Shown: positions 7,246-13,962, counted from the first letter of the stretch. The stretch is DNA of 15,597 nucleotides from Pseudomonadota bacterium (GCA_021838065.1 JAKCEJ010000033.1:1-15597), one strand, 5' to 3'. Notes: a model not told the origin generated them from the letters alone. Program-made: numbers and translations.

Positions 7246-8703
7246 TCAGCCGGCCGGCAGGAGCCGCTCGAGCGCCAGGGAGCGCTCGAGCGCATCGGCG
7301 AGCCGATCGAGCATCTGCTCGCGCCGCCGGCCGTAATCGAACTCGATGGGCGCCTCCAGGCCCGCCCACCGCAACAGCGCGCCGCAGGCCGCCGGTTCGT
7401 CGAACACGCCGTGCACATAGGTGCCGAGAATCTGCCCGTCACGCGAGATCGCCCCGTCGCGGCGACCGTCATCGAGCGCGAGCAGCGGGCGCTCAAGCGC
7501 CCTGCCGGTGCTGCACCCCATGTGAATCTCGTAACCGCGCGCCGGCGCCGCGCCGATCGTGAGCCGTCCGCGCACATTGCGCAGCTGCTTCTCGGGCGCC
7601 AGCACGGTGCTGAGCTCGAGCCAGCCGAGCCCGGCACTGCGGCCCGCCGGCCCTTCGATGCCCGCCGGATCGTCGATCGACTCGCCGAGCATCTGCAGGC
7701 CGCCGCAGATCCCGATCACCTTGCCGCCGTAGCGCAAATGCCGCGCGAGGCACTCGCCCCAGCCGCGCTCGCGCAGCACGGCGAGGTCGGCGCGCACCGC
7801 TTTGGAGCCCGGCAGTATCAGCAGATCGGCCGCGCCGAGCCCGCGAGCGTTCTCGGCGTAGCGAAGCTCCACCTGCGGGTGCTGGCGCAGCGGATCGAAA
7901 TCCGTATGGTTGGCGATGCGCGGCGGGACCGGCACGACGACCCGCAGCACGGCCGCCGCGGCAGTCCGTTCAAGCGGTTCGCGGCTGATGCCGTCCTCGG
8001 CATCGAGGTGCAGGCCCGCCAGGTACGGCAGCACGCCGAACACTGGCTTGCCGGTATGCACCTCAAGCCACCTGAGGCCGGGGTCGAGCAGGGCCGGATC
8101 GCCGCGGAAGCGGTTGATCACGAACCCGCTGATGCGTGCGCGCTCGGAAGGGCTCAGCAGCCCGAGGGTGCCGACGAGCTGCGCAAACACCCCGCCGCGC
8201 TCGATGTCCGCGATCAGCGCCACGGGGCAATCGATCGCCTCAGCGAAGCCCATGTTGGCGATGTCGTCGACGCGCAGGTTGATCTCGGCCGGCGAGCCGG
8301 CGCCCTCGACGAGAATGAACTCGTACGCGGCGGCCAGGCGCTCGTAGGAGCTGAGCACCGCATCGCGCGCGATGCGCTTGTATTCCTGATACTCGCGAGC
8401 CGACAGTGTCCCGACCGGATGCCCGTGAACGATCACCTGGGCGCCGCACTCACTCTGGGGCTTCAACAGCACCGGGTTCATGTCGCTCGTCGGCTCGATG
8501 CCCGCCGCCTGCGCCTGCAGCGCCTGCGCGCGGCCGAGCTCCCCGCCATCGGCGCCGACAGCGCTGTTCAGAGACATGTTCTGGGGTTTGAACGGCGCGA
8601 CGCGCACGCCGCGGCGCTTGAGCACCCGGCACAGGCCGGCCACCAGAGTGCTCTTGCCGGCGTCGGAGCCGGTACCCTGGATCATGAGCGTCCGTGCCGT
8701 CAT
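7246..8703 (-). CDS. cobQ: Cobyric acid synthase (glutamine-hydrolysing)
   Basis: CobQ/CbiP, 485 residues, the normal length. It amidates the b, d, e and g side chains of adenosylcobyrinate a,c-diamide using glutamine and ATP, giving adenosylcobyric acid. The N-terminal ATPase domain has the P-loop GTGSDAGKS (10-18), FKPQNMSLNS (38-47) and LVEGAGSPAEINL (131-143). The C-terminal class I amidotransferase-like domain carries the nucleophile Cys333 in GICGGLQMLG and His431 in YVHGVFDEP. The ATG at 8703 overlaps the upstream TGA as ATGA, favouring translational coupling. The open frame runs further upstream to 9111, but that part only mirrors the BtuF-like gene. It is the fourth gene of the riboswitch-led B12 block. 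A family-typical enzyme with nothing missing. Confidence 0.97.
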   Translation of the reverse strand: MTARTLMIQGTGSDAGKSTLVAGLCRVLKRRGVRVAPFKPQNMSLNSAVGADGGELGRAQALQAQAAGIEPTSDMNPVLLKPQSECGAQVIVHGHPVGTLSAREYQEYKRIARDAVLSSYERLAAAYEFILVEGAGSPAEINLRVDDIANMGFAEAIDCPVALIADIERGGVFAQLVGTLGLLSPSERARISGFVINRFRGDPALLDPGLRWLEVHTGKPVFGVLPYLAGLHLDAEDGISREPLERTAAAAVLRVVVPVPPRIANHTDFDPLRQHPQVELRYAENARGLGAADLLILPGSKAVRADLAVLRERGWGECLARHLRYGGKVIGICGGLQMLGESIDDPAGIEGPAGRSAGLGWLELSTVLAPEKQLRNVRGRLTIGAAPARGYEIHMGCSTGRALERPLLALDDGRRDGAISRDGQILGTYVHGVFDEPAACGALLRWAGLEAPIEFDYGRRREQMLDRLADALERSLALERLLPAG

Positions 8704-9536
8704 GGTGCGGGGCTGCCGCCTGGGCGCGCCATCTCGTGCGCGCACCTGGCAATGATCTCCTGCAGGCGCCGCACGCCGTCGGTCAGGGCCGCAGGCCCGG
8801 GCTGCAGGATTTCGCTCGAAGGGACCTCGAACAGCCGTCCGTAGCGAACCGCCGGCACGGACTCCCAACCCGGACGTTCGCGCACGCGCCGCGGGTTGAA
8901 TTTCTTGCCGCACCACGAGGCAATCAGCACATCGGGCGCGCGGCGCACCACCTCGAGCGGATCGGCGATGATGCGCTCCTTGGCATGAGCCCGCACGGAC
9001 AGCTCCGGGAAACACTCCTCGCCGCCGGCAACTGTGATGAGCTCGGCGACCCAGCGGATGCCCGTGATCAGCGGCGTATCCCACTCCTCGAAATACACAC
9101 GCGGCCGGCAAGGCAACCGCGCCGCGGCGCCTCGCACGTCCGCGAGCGAGCGGCGCAGACGTCCGATTAATGCCTGCGCCCGCCGCTGCGCACCGATCAT
9201 GCGTCCGAGCATGCCCATGAAGGCGAAGATGTCCTCCACGCTGCGCTGATTGAAGACATGCACGTCAAGCCCCGCACGGATCAGATCGCCGGCGATGCCG
9301 GCCTGCAGGTCGGAGAAGCCGAGCACCAGGTCGGGCTTGAGCGCGACGATGCGCTCGATCTTGGCGCTCGTGAACGCCGAGACGCGCGGCTTCTCGCGCC
9401 GCGCCTGCGGCGGCCGCACCGTGAATCCCGAGATGCCGACGATTCGGTCCTGCTCGCCGAGCAGGTAGAGCGTTTCGGTGGTTTCCTCGGTCAGACACAC
9501 GATGCGACGCGGACCGGTCGGGTGACGCCCGCTCAT
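8700..9536 (-). CDS. BtuF-like cobalamin-binding protein without signal peptide
   Basis: A 278-residue member of the BtuF/FhuD/CeuE class of substrate-binding proteins (periplasmic-binding fold, helical backbone). Class features are RIVCLTEETTETLYLLGEQDRIVG (11-34), PDLVLGFSDLQA (68-79), GWESVPAVRYGRLFEV (223-238) and a PGP motif at 246-248. The ATG at 9536 is chosen because GAGGGG precedes it by six bases. Neither this start nor the longer frame to 9599 gives a signal peptide or lipobox, whereas classical BtuF is exported to the periplasm. No BtuC or BtuD gene is present. The stop overlaps cobQ by ATGA and btuM is two genes upstream, so a corrinoid ligand is a reasonable inference. It may bind corrinoids in the cytoplasm, or work with an unlinked ABC transporter through a non-classical route. 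Confidence 0.88.
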   Translation of the reverse strand: MSGRHPTGPRRIVCLTEETTETLYLLGEQDRIVGISGFTVRPPQARREKPRVSAFTSAKIERIVALKPDLVLGFSDLQAGIAGDLIRAGLDVHVFNQRSVEDIFAFMGMLGRMIGAQRRAQALIGRLRRSLADVRGAAARLPCRPRVYFEEWDTPLITGIRWVAELITVAGGEECFPELSVRAHAKERIIADPLEVVRRAPDVLIASWCGKKFNPRRVRERPGWESVPAVRYGRLFEVPSSEILQPGPAALTDGVRRLQEIIARCAHEMARPGGSPAP

Positions 9537-9660
9537 CCAACACCCCTCAGGCTCCGATCCCCGTCCAATGCTCGGAAACGCCGCCGCGACGCGCGACATG
9601 CGCGCATCGGATGGTGTTGGGCCGGAACCGAGGTCCCGCCTGCGTGGTGGGGCAACCGGC

Positions 9661-10959
9661 TCACGGGGCGAACAGCGCAGCCGCCGCCCCCGGATTCGAG
9701 GGCCAGTAGAAATGAATATAGCTGGCGGTCAACGCGCCCTCGCGGAACACGGCTTCGCCGCGGCCGCCATGCTGCGTGCGTCCGTGGCACAGGGGCTGAA
9801 GCGGCGTGTGCACGCACGAGTGATGAAAACTGTGTCCACGCAGCTCGCCCTGCGGCAACTCGACGCTCTGCAGGGCGAGCGCCTGCAGCCGAGGCTGCAT
9901 CCGCGTCTCCCCGGGGAGCAGGCCGGCCATCGCGTGGCGGCGGCCGTCGAGGTCCGTCAGCTGCTCGAACAGCAGCATCATGCCGCCGCATTCGGCCAGC
10001 AGCGGCGCGCCCCGCTGCACGTGGCTGCGCAGACTCTCGTGCAGGGCACGGTTGCAGGCGAGCCGCTCGGCGTGCAGCTCCGGGTAGCCTCCGGGCAGGT
10101 AGACGGCGTCGGCCGGCGGCAGCGACACATCGCGCAACGGAGAGAAGTACACGACCGTGGCCCCCATTGCGCGCAGCAGTGCGACATTGGCCGCATAGAC
10201 AAAGGAGAACGCGGCATCCTTCGCCACCGCGATCCGCATGCCGCAGAGCCGAAGCGGCGGCGGCTCGAGGCCGGGCTGCGCCTCGAACGTCACCTGCGGA
10301 ATCTCATCCAGCCCCACGCTCCCGCCGATCGCGTCCGCCGCGCGATCGAGCCGCGCATCGAGGTCCACGACGTCCTCGGCCTGCACCAACCCAAGGTGAC
10401 GCTCCGGAATGGCAAACGCCGCATCGTGCGCCAGCGCCCCGAGAAAGCGGATGTCCGCCGCCGGGCCGGCGAGGCTCTCGGCGAGCATGGCCGCGTGGCG
10501 CGACCCGCCGACGCGATTGGCCAGCACCCCGTAGAGCCGCAGCTGCGGCCGGTAGGCGCGCAGGCCGAGCGCGAGCGCTCCGAATGTGCCGGCCATCGCG
10601 CTGGCGTCGATGACCAGCAGCAGCGGCAGACCGAACTCGATCGCGAGATCGGCACTCGAGGGCTCCCCGTCGTAGAGCCCCATCACCCCTTCCACCAGCA
10701 CGAGATCCGCGTCGCACGCGGCCTGATACAGCAGATCTCGGCAGTGCGCGCGGCCGCCCATCCAGAGATCGAGCTGGCCGACGGGGTGATGCGCTGCTCG
10801 GGCGAGGATCATCGGATCGATGAAGTCCGGGCCGGTCTTGAAGACCCGCACCCGCCGGCCCTGGCGCGCGGCGCAGCGGGCAAGCGCTGCCGTCACGGTG
10901 GTCTTGCCCTGACCGGAAGCGGGAGCGCAAATCAGCAGCGCCGGTACGCTTGCGCTCAC
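9661..10959 (-). CDS. cobB: Cobyrinate/hydrogenobyrinate a,c-diamide synthase
   Basis: CobB/CbiA, 432 residues. It amidates the a and c acetate side chains of the corrin ring with glutamine and ATP. The N-terminal ATP-binding domain has ICAPASGQGKTT (10-21), FKTGPDFIDP (40-49) and LVEGVMGLYDG (88-98). The C-terminal glutaminase domain has Cys324 in AECGGMMLL, GHSFHHS (375-381) and His416 in SYIHFYWPSNP. Sequence alone does not distinguish the cobyrinate (anaerobic) from the hydrogenobyrinate (aerobic) substrate. The GTG start at 10959 has AGGA about nine bases upstream. It lies 73 bp after btuM and 124 bp before the BtuF-like gene. The presence of CobB implies de novo synthesis or salvage of early corrinoids, not only cobinamide salvage. 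Confidence 0.96.
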   Translation of the reverse strand: MSASVPALLICAPASGQGKTTVTAALARCAARQGRRVRVFKTGPDFIDPMILARAAHHPVGQLDLWMGGRAHCRDLLYQAACDADLVLVEGVMGLYDGEPSSADLAIEFGLPLLLVIDASAMAGTFGALALGLRAYRPQLRLYGVLANRVGGSRHAAMLAESLAGPAADIRFLGALAHDAAFAIPERHLGLVQAEDVVDLDARLDRAADAIGGSVGLDEIPQVTFEAQPGLEPPPLRLCGMRIAVAKDAAFSFVYAANVALLRAMGATVVYFSPLRDVSLPPADAVYLPGGYPELHAERLACNRALHESLRSHVQRGAPLLAECGGMMLLFEQLTDLDGRRHAMAGLLPGETRMQPRLQALALQSVELPQGELRGHSFHHSCVHTPLQPLCHGRTQHGGRGEAVFREGALTASYIHFYWPSNPGAAAALFAP

Positions 10960-11032
10960 GGTGCGCCGTCCTACAACACTGTGCCGAGCCGCACGCGGAC
11001 GCTCACATCCCGTGCGTTCTGGACGAGGCGCA

Positions 11033-11608
11033 TCACCGCGCCCTCAGCCCTGCGCGAGCCGGTGCAGGGCGCACGACGGCGATATGGCCGACCGCCACCA
11101 CTGCGACATAGCCGCAGGTGACGAGCAGGAAATAGCCGTACCAGTGCGTGAAGTTGCTCCACCAGCCGAGGAGGCTGGGATCTGCGACTCGACTGCCCAG
11201 CCAGTAGAAGCTTCCCTGTGTCAGCAGAAAGCAGGCCGTGGTGCTCCCGAGGAGACTCCTCGCCAGATGCAGCAGGTCGCCCGGGCGATGTCGGTAGTGC
11301 CGGCGCAGCCAAACACCTCCGAGCCACAGGACCGAATAGGCGGGCACGATGAACCAGTACGCCAGCGTCATACAGTAATCACTGACGCCATAGTCATGAA
11401 TCGCCACGAAATCGACCGCGATGGCTTCGAGCAGCAGGGCCGGCAGCACCCAGCGCTCACCGCTCAGATAGAAGCCCGCCAGGAACAACACGGCCCAGGA
11501 GGCGTCGGGCGGAACCCAGGTCGCGCCGAGGTGACCGAATCGCGTCGCCGCCATCGCCGAGGCCAAGGCGAGGAATGCGCCCCACCGCAACCACTTTGAC
11601 TCGTGCAT
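11033..11608 (-). CDS. btuM: BtuM-type cobalamin transporter (solitary ECF S-component-like)
   Basis: A 191-residue membrane protein with about six hydrophobic helices, matching the size of BtuM from Thiobacillus denitrificans. That protein binds cobalamin through a cysteine on the cobalt and removes the cyanide of cyanocobalamin. From memory, its key residues are His28, Asp67, Cys80 and Tyr85. Here TRFGHLG gives His26, Asp66 lies in EAIAVDF, Cys79 in VSDYCMTLAYWF, and Tyr84 follows. The Asp-Cys-Tyr spacings (13 and 5) are identical. The ATG at 11608 has GGGAG seven bases upstream. An in-frame ATG at 11779, also with AGGAG, would add 57 hydrophilic residues unlike any BtuM I know. It is the first gene after the riboswitch and precedes cobB by 73 bp. 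No ECF A/T genes are nearby, as expected for this solitary class. Confidence 0.85.
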   Translation of the reverse strand: MHESKWLRWGAFLALASAMAATRFGHLGATWVPPDASWAVLFLAGFYLSGERWVLPALLLEAIAVDFVAIHDYGVSDYCMTLAYWFIVPAYSVLWLGGVWLRRHYRHRPGDLLHLARSLLGSTTACFLLTQGSFYWLGSRVADPSLLGWWSNFTHWYGYFLLVTCGYVAVVAVGHIAVVRPAPARAGLRAR

Positions 11609-11912
11609 CGGCACACTCCCGCCGGCCCTCGCCCGCGCCGTGTTGATCTTTGCAGGCGTGTCAGGCGGGGCCTGCGGCCCGGCCTGTCGCGAGTCCAGGG
11701 GATCTGCAGAGTGCAATCGGGTATTTCCGCGGTGGCGGTCCGCGATACAGCGGCCGCGGCCTGATCTCGAGATGGTCATTGGTCCACTCCTACACGCGCT
11801 CCACGCGCGTCGCGGTCGATGCGGAGCGGTTCGGACCCGATGGGAGCAGAGAGTCGCGACGGCGCGGAGCTCGCGAACGGTCTGGCTCCGCCCAACGCGA
11901 GCCGCCCAGTGT
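11609..11912 (-). other. Long leader between cobalamin riboswitch and btuM
   Basis: About 300 nt without a convincing separate gene. The part nearest the riboswitch (11866-11912) holds the proposed expression platform. Further down is an AGGAG plus ATG pair at 11779 in the btuM frame, so the leader is open in that frame. No U-tract terminator is visible. It may simply be untranslated leader, or encode an N-terminal extension. Confidence 0.5.
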
Positions 11913-11937
11913 GTCTCGGCCGGTCTCCGGGCTCGCG
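11869..11937 (-). promoter_or_regulatory. Candidate riboswitch expression platform with alternative helices
   Basis: Minus-strand CGCGAGCC inside the B12 box region (11937-11930) is perfectly complementary to GGCTCGCG at 11903-11896. The same GGCTCGCG can instead pair over 7 bp with CGCGAGC at 11875-11869. The two helices exclude each other, as expected for a switch in which ligand binding protects the B12 box. No U-tract follows the distal helix, so Rho-dependent or other control is possible. This is read from complementarity only, without folding energies. Confidence 0.45.
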
Positions 11938-12111
11938 AGTGGATCTCATCCTGCGGACCGCACCTTCCCGTGCACGTGGCACAGTGGCCTACAAGCGGTC
12001 TGGTTCTCGCCTACCGTTGCGTGGGCAGCGCCGGAATGGCATTCAATGCTTGAACGCGCACCGGCTTCCCGTTTCACCCCAGGGCGTCTGACGCTCCGGG
12101 ACACCTGAGAC
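11913..12111 (-). ncRNA. Cobalamin (AdoCbl) riboswitch
   Basis: A cis-acting RNA that binds a cobalamin and normally lowers expression of B12 uptake and synthesis genes. On the minus strand the conserved elements occur in order. P1 is GTCTC (12111-12107) pairing with GAGAC (11917-11913). GGGAAGCCGGTG comes next, then CCGGCGCTGCCCACGCAACG, then GGCCACTGTGCC and ACGGGAAGGTGCGG. GGATGA follows, and last the B12 box GCGAGCCCGGAGACCGGCC near 11936-11918. It sits directly upstream of btuM and the cob genes on the same strand, the expected targets. This architecture is distinctive. Confidence 0.95.
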
Positions 12112-12118
12112 GCGCCGA

Positions 12119-12147
12119 AGTCTACGCGGGCCCCGTCAAACACGCAA
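12119..12147 (-). promoter_or_regulatory. Probable sigma70-type promoter of the riboswitch-btuM-cob operon
   Basis: Minus-strand TTGCGT (-35, 12142-12147; 3 of 6) and TAGACT (-10, 12119-12124; 4 of 6) are separated by exactly 17 nt. The predicted start near 12112 falls at the first base of riboswitch helix P1 (12111), which supports the assignment more than the modest consensus match does. Confidence 0.5.
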
Positions 12148-12235
12148 CTGACCTGCCGGTACGCCGAATGGCAGATTGCGGCCACGGCCGCGCGTCGTTA
12201 GGGTATTTGCGACGCACTCGCCGCGGGAGGCACGC

Positions 12236-13030
12236 ATGGATCTCGGACTGCACTCGAAGCTTGCGCTGGTGACCGGCTCGACCGCCGGCATTGGACTCGC
12301 CACCGCGGAAACACTTGCGCGCGAGGGCGCACGCGTCATCGTCAACGGCAGGACAACAGCGCGAGTCGACGCGGCGGTCGAGCGGTTGAGAGCCGCCGTC
12401 CCGGGCTGCTCGGTGCACGGCGTCGCCGCCGACGTCGGCACCGCCGGCGGCTGTCATCGCGTGATCGAGGCGTTTCCGGACGTTGACGTGCTGGTGAACA
12501 ACATGGGGATCTTCGAGCCGAAGCCATTCGGCGAGATCACCGACGCACAGTGGCTGCGCTTCTTCGAGGCCAACGTGCTGAGCGGCGTGCGTCTCGCACG
12601 GCACTACGTCAACGGGATGCGTGCGCGCGACTGGGGGCGCATCGTGTTCGTGTCGAGCGAATCAGGCCTGCAGATCCCGGCGGAGATGATCCACTACGGC
12701 GTCACGAAGACGGCGCAGATCGCGGTGGCGCGGGGCCTCGCCGAAACACTCACGGGCACGCACGTCACGGTGAATACCGTCCTGCCCGGGCCGACCGCCT
12801 CCGAAGGCGTCAGCCGGTTCGTCGGGGAGCTGGCGCGATCATCCGGCAAGGACCCGGCGACGGTCGAGCGCGAGTTCTTTGCGACGGCGCGCCCGTCCTC
12901 CATCATCCAACGGTTCGCCTCGACCGAGGAAGTCGCCGCACTCATCACCTACACGTGCAGCGCGCAGGCATCCGCTACGACCGGCGCGGCTCTGCGTGTC
13001 GACGGCGGCGTCGTGCGCGCGATCGCCTGA
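12236..13030 (+). CDS. Short-chain dehydrogenase/reductase (SDR), NAD(P)-dependent
   Basis: A classical SDR of 264 residues. The cofactor motif TGSTAGIG spans residues 13-20. NNMG (88-91) stands where most members have NNAG. The catalytic tetrad is Asn113, Ser141 (SSESG), Tyr154 and Lys158 (YGVTK). ALRVDGGVV (252-260) is the usual C-terminal signature. These enzymes interconvert alcohols and ketones on varied small molecules, and the substrate cannot be read here. Asn37-Gly-Arg after the second beta strand (VIVNGRT) resembles NADP-preferring members. The ATG at 12236 has GGAGG five bases upstream; an earlier in-frame ATG at 12176 lacks this. It is transcribed divergently from the B12 operon, sharing the short region 12148-12235, and stands alone downstream. 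Confidence 0.95.
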   Translation: MDLGLHSKLALVTGSTAGIGLATAETLAREGARVIVNGRTTARVDAAVERLRAAVPGCSVHGVAADVGTAGGCHRVIEAFPDVDVLVNNMGIFEPKPFGEITDAQWLRFFEANVLSGVRLARHYVNGMRARDWGRIVFVSSESGLQIPAEMIHYGVTKTAQIAVARGLAETLTGTHVTVNTVLPGPTASEGVSRFVGELARSSGKDPATVEREFFATARPSSIIQRFASTEEVAALITYTCSAQASATTGAALRVDGGVVRAIA

Positions 13031-13035
13031 GTCCT

Positions 13036-13062
13036 CGCCGGCAGGCCGCCCATCGGCCGGCG
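13036..13062 (+). terminator. Possible transcription-end hairpin after the SDR gene
   Basis: CGCCGGC (13036-13042) and GCCGGCG (13056-13062) form a 7-bp GC-only stem with a 13-nt loop, starting five bases after the SDR stop. An alternative pairing is TCGCCGG (13035-13041) with CCGGCGA (13068-13074). No U-tract follows, so intrinsic termination is doubtful. Confidence 0.3.
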
Positions 13063-13242
13063 CGCTTCCGGCGAGCATGAGTCCGCGACGCGAGGCAATG
13101 CGCCGCGCGACAGTCAGTCGGCGTTGCGCGACAGTCGCGGCATCGAGGCGAGTGATGCGCACAATCGGGTCTTCGCGTCATCCGGTGCATCGCCAGAAGA
13201 CGCGCCGCGTTGCGTATTCAGCGAAAATTCAGCTCCGCTCAT

Positions 13243-13248
13243 GATAAT
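13243..13248 (+). promoter_or_regulatory. Candidate -10 box of the outer-membrane protein gene
   Basis: GATAAT (5 of 6) lies in an AT-richer pocket of an otherwise GC-rich intergenic region, 33 bp before the ATG. The predicted start near 13255 would give a leader of about 27 nt. The -35 candidate GCGAAA at 17 nt is weak (3 of 6), so an activator may be needed. Confidence 0.35.
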
Positions 13249-13281
13249 CGTCGCGATCTGCCCCAACGGAGGATCTGGCAC

Positions 13282-13836
13282 ATGAAGTCCCGTACCATGC
13301 TGTTCGCGCTGTTGACGAGCTGCGTCGTGGCAACTCCGGCGTTCGCGGATATGCCCCTCGCCGGGGGATTCCGCACCACCAATCCGTACGTCGGCGCGAG
13401 CATCGGTCTGCTGCAGTACGATGAGGGCGGTTTGCCCACCCTGTCCCCGAGTGTTCTTTTCGTGCGCGCCGGTCTTCCGCTCTCTTCCTACTTCGCCATC
13501 GAGGGGCGTTTGGGGACGGGCCTCACGAGTGATCAGAGCAACGGCAGCTCGGTGAGCCTCGGGACGTACGGCGGCGCCTACGCCAAAGGCTCGCTCGCGC
13601 TCGGTCCGAGTTTCTCTCTGTACGGCGTCGCTGGCATCGCATCCGTCAACGTTCACCGCGATTTCCGCAATGGCGACACGACGAATACCGGCCTGTCGGC
13701 GGGCATCGGCGGAGATCTCGCGCTGGTGCATGCCCTGGGACTGAACTTCGAATGGACCTATCTGCCGAGCGGAACCGACGCGGGCCATTCGTACAGTTCG
13801 AATCTCTTTTCCGTAGGCGTCAATTACCAGTTCTGA
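13282..13836 (+). CDS. Small outer-membrane beta-barrel protein
   Basis: A 184-residue exported protein. Residues 1-22 are a signal peptide (MKSRTMLFALL, cleavage after AFA). The mature part alternates polar and hydrophobic residues in about eight strands. It has Gly/Ser-rich turns and a repeated G-x-G-x pattern (YVGASIGL, LFVRAGLPL, FAIEGRLGTGL, YAKGSLAL, LYGVAGIASV, AGIGGDLAL, LNFEWTYL, LFSVGVNYQF). The terminal Phe in NYQF is the recognition signal for the BAM assembly machinery. It resembles the general OMP beta-barrel (OmpX/Opa-like) fold; its function is unassigned. The ATG at 13282 has GGAGG nine bases upstream. It probably has its own promoter and stands apart from the SDR gene, 251 bp away. 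Confidence 0.88.
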   Translation: MKSRTMLFALLTSCVVATPAFADMPLAGGFRTTNPYVGASIGLLQYDEGGLPTLSPSVLFVRAGLPLSSYFAIEGRLGTGLTSDQSNGSSVSLGTYGGAYAKGSLALGPSFSLYGVAGIASVNVHRDFRNGDTTNTGLSAGIGGDLALVHALGLNFEWTYLPSGTDAGHSYSSNLFSVGVNYQF

Positions 13837-13837
13837 G

Positions 13838-13864
13838 CTCCTGCGCGGGCGCGCCGCTCAGGAG
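13838..13864 (+). terminator. Stem-loop directly after the outer-membrane protein gene
   Basis: CTCCTG (13838-13843) and CAGGAG (13859-13864) form an inverted repeat two bases after the stop codon, with a GC-rich 15-nt loop. There is no U-tract, so it may be a mRNA-stabilising hairpin and not an intrinsic terminator. Confidence 0.3.
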
Positions 13865-13962
13865 GTGATCTGGCGCTGCGCGGCGGCGGGATGTCCGTGA
13901 CGATCGGCACCGGCTGCTGATCGCACCGGGGCACGGAATCCCGCTCTCGCGCAGCGCCTGCT

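Noticed and set aside
6712..8844. 710-codon open frame on the plus strand
   Set aside because: It runs antisense through the start of DUF4010, the VOC gene and cobQ, all with clear motifs. Its translation is Arg/Ala/His-rich with no domain, typical of a GC-rich shadow.
8704..9111. N-terminal extension of cobQ to 621 residues
   Set aside because: The extension is out of frame with, and fully inside, the BtuF-like gene. The ATG at 8703 begins right at the conserved MIQGTGSDAGKS region and gives the normal family length.
9537..9660. Second cobalamin riboswitch between cobB and the BtuF-like gene
   Set aside because: Some GC-rich words look similar, but there is no B12 box, no GCCACTG segment, and 124 nt is too short for the aptamer plus platform.
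9568..11121. 517-codon open frame on the plus strand
   Set aside because: Antisense to cobB, whose P-loop and glutaminase residues are intact; no recognisable domain on the plus strand.
11640..12108. Small plus-strand open frames across the riboswitch region
   Set aside because: They are antisense to the riboswitch and leader, have no Shine-Dalgarno or recognisable domain, and are explained by GC-rich RNA structure.
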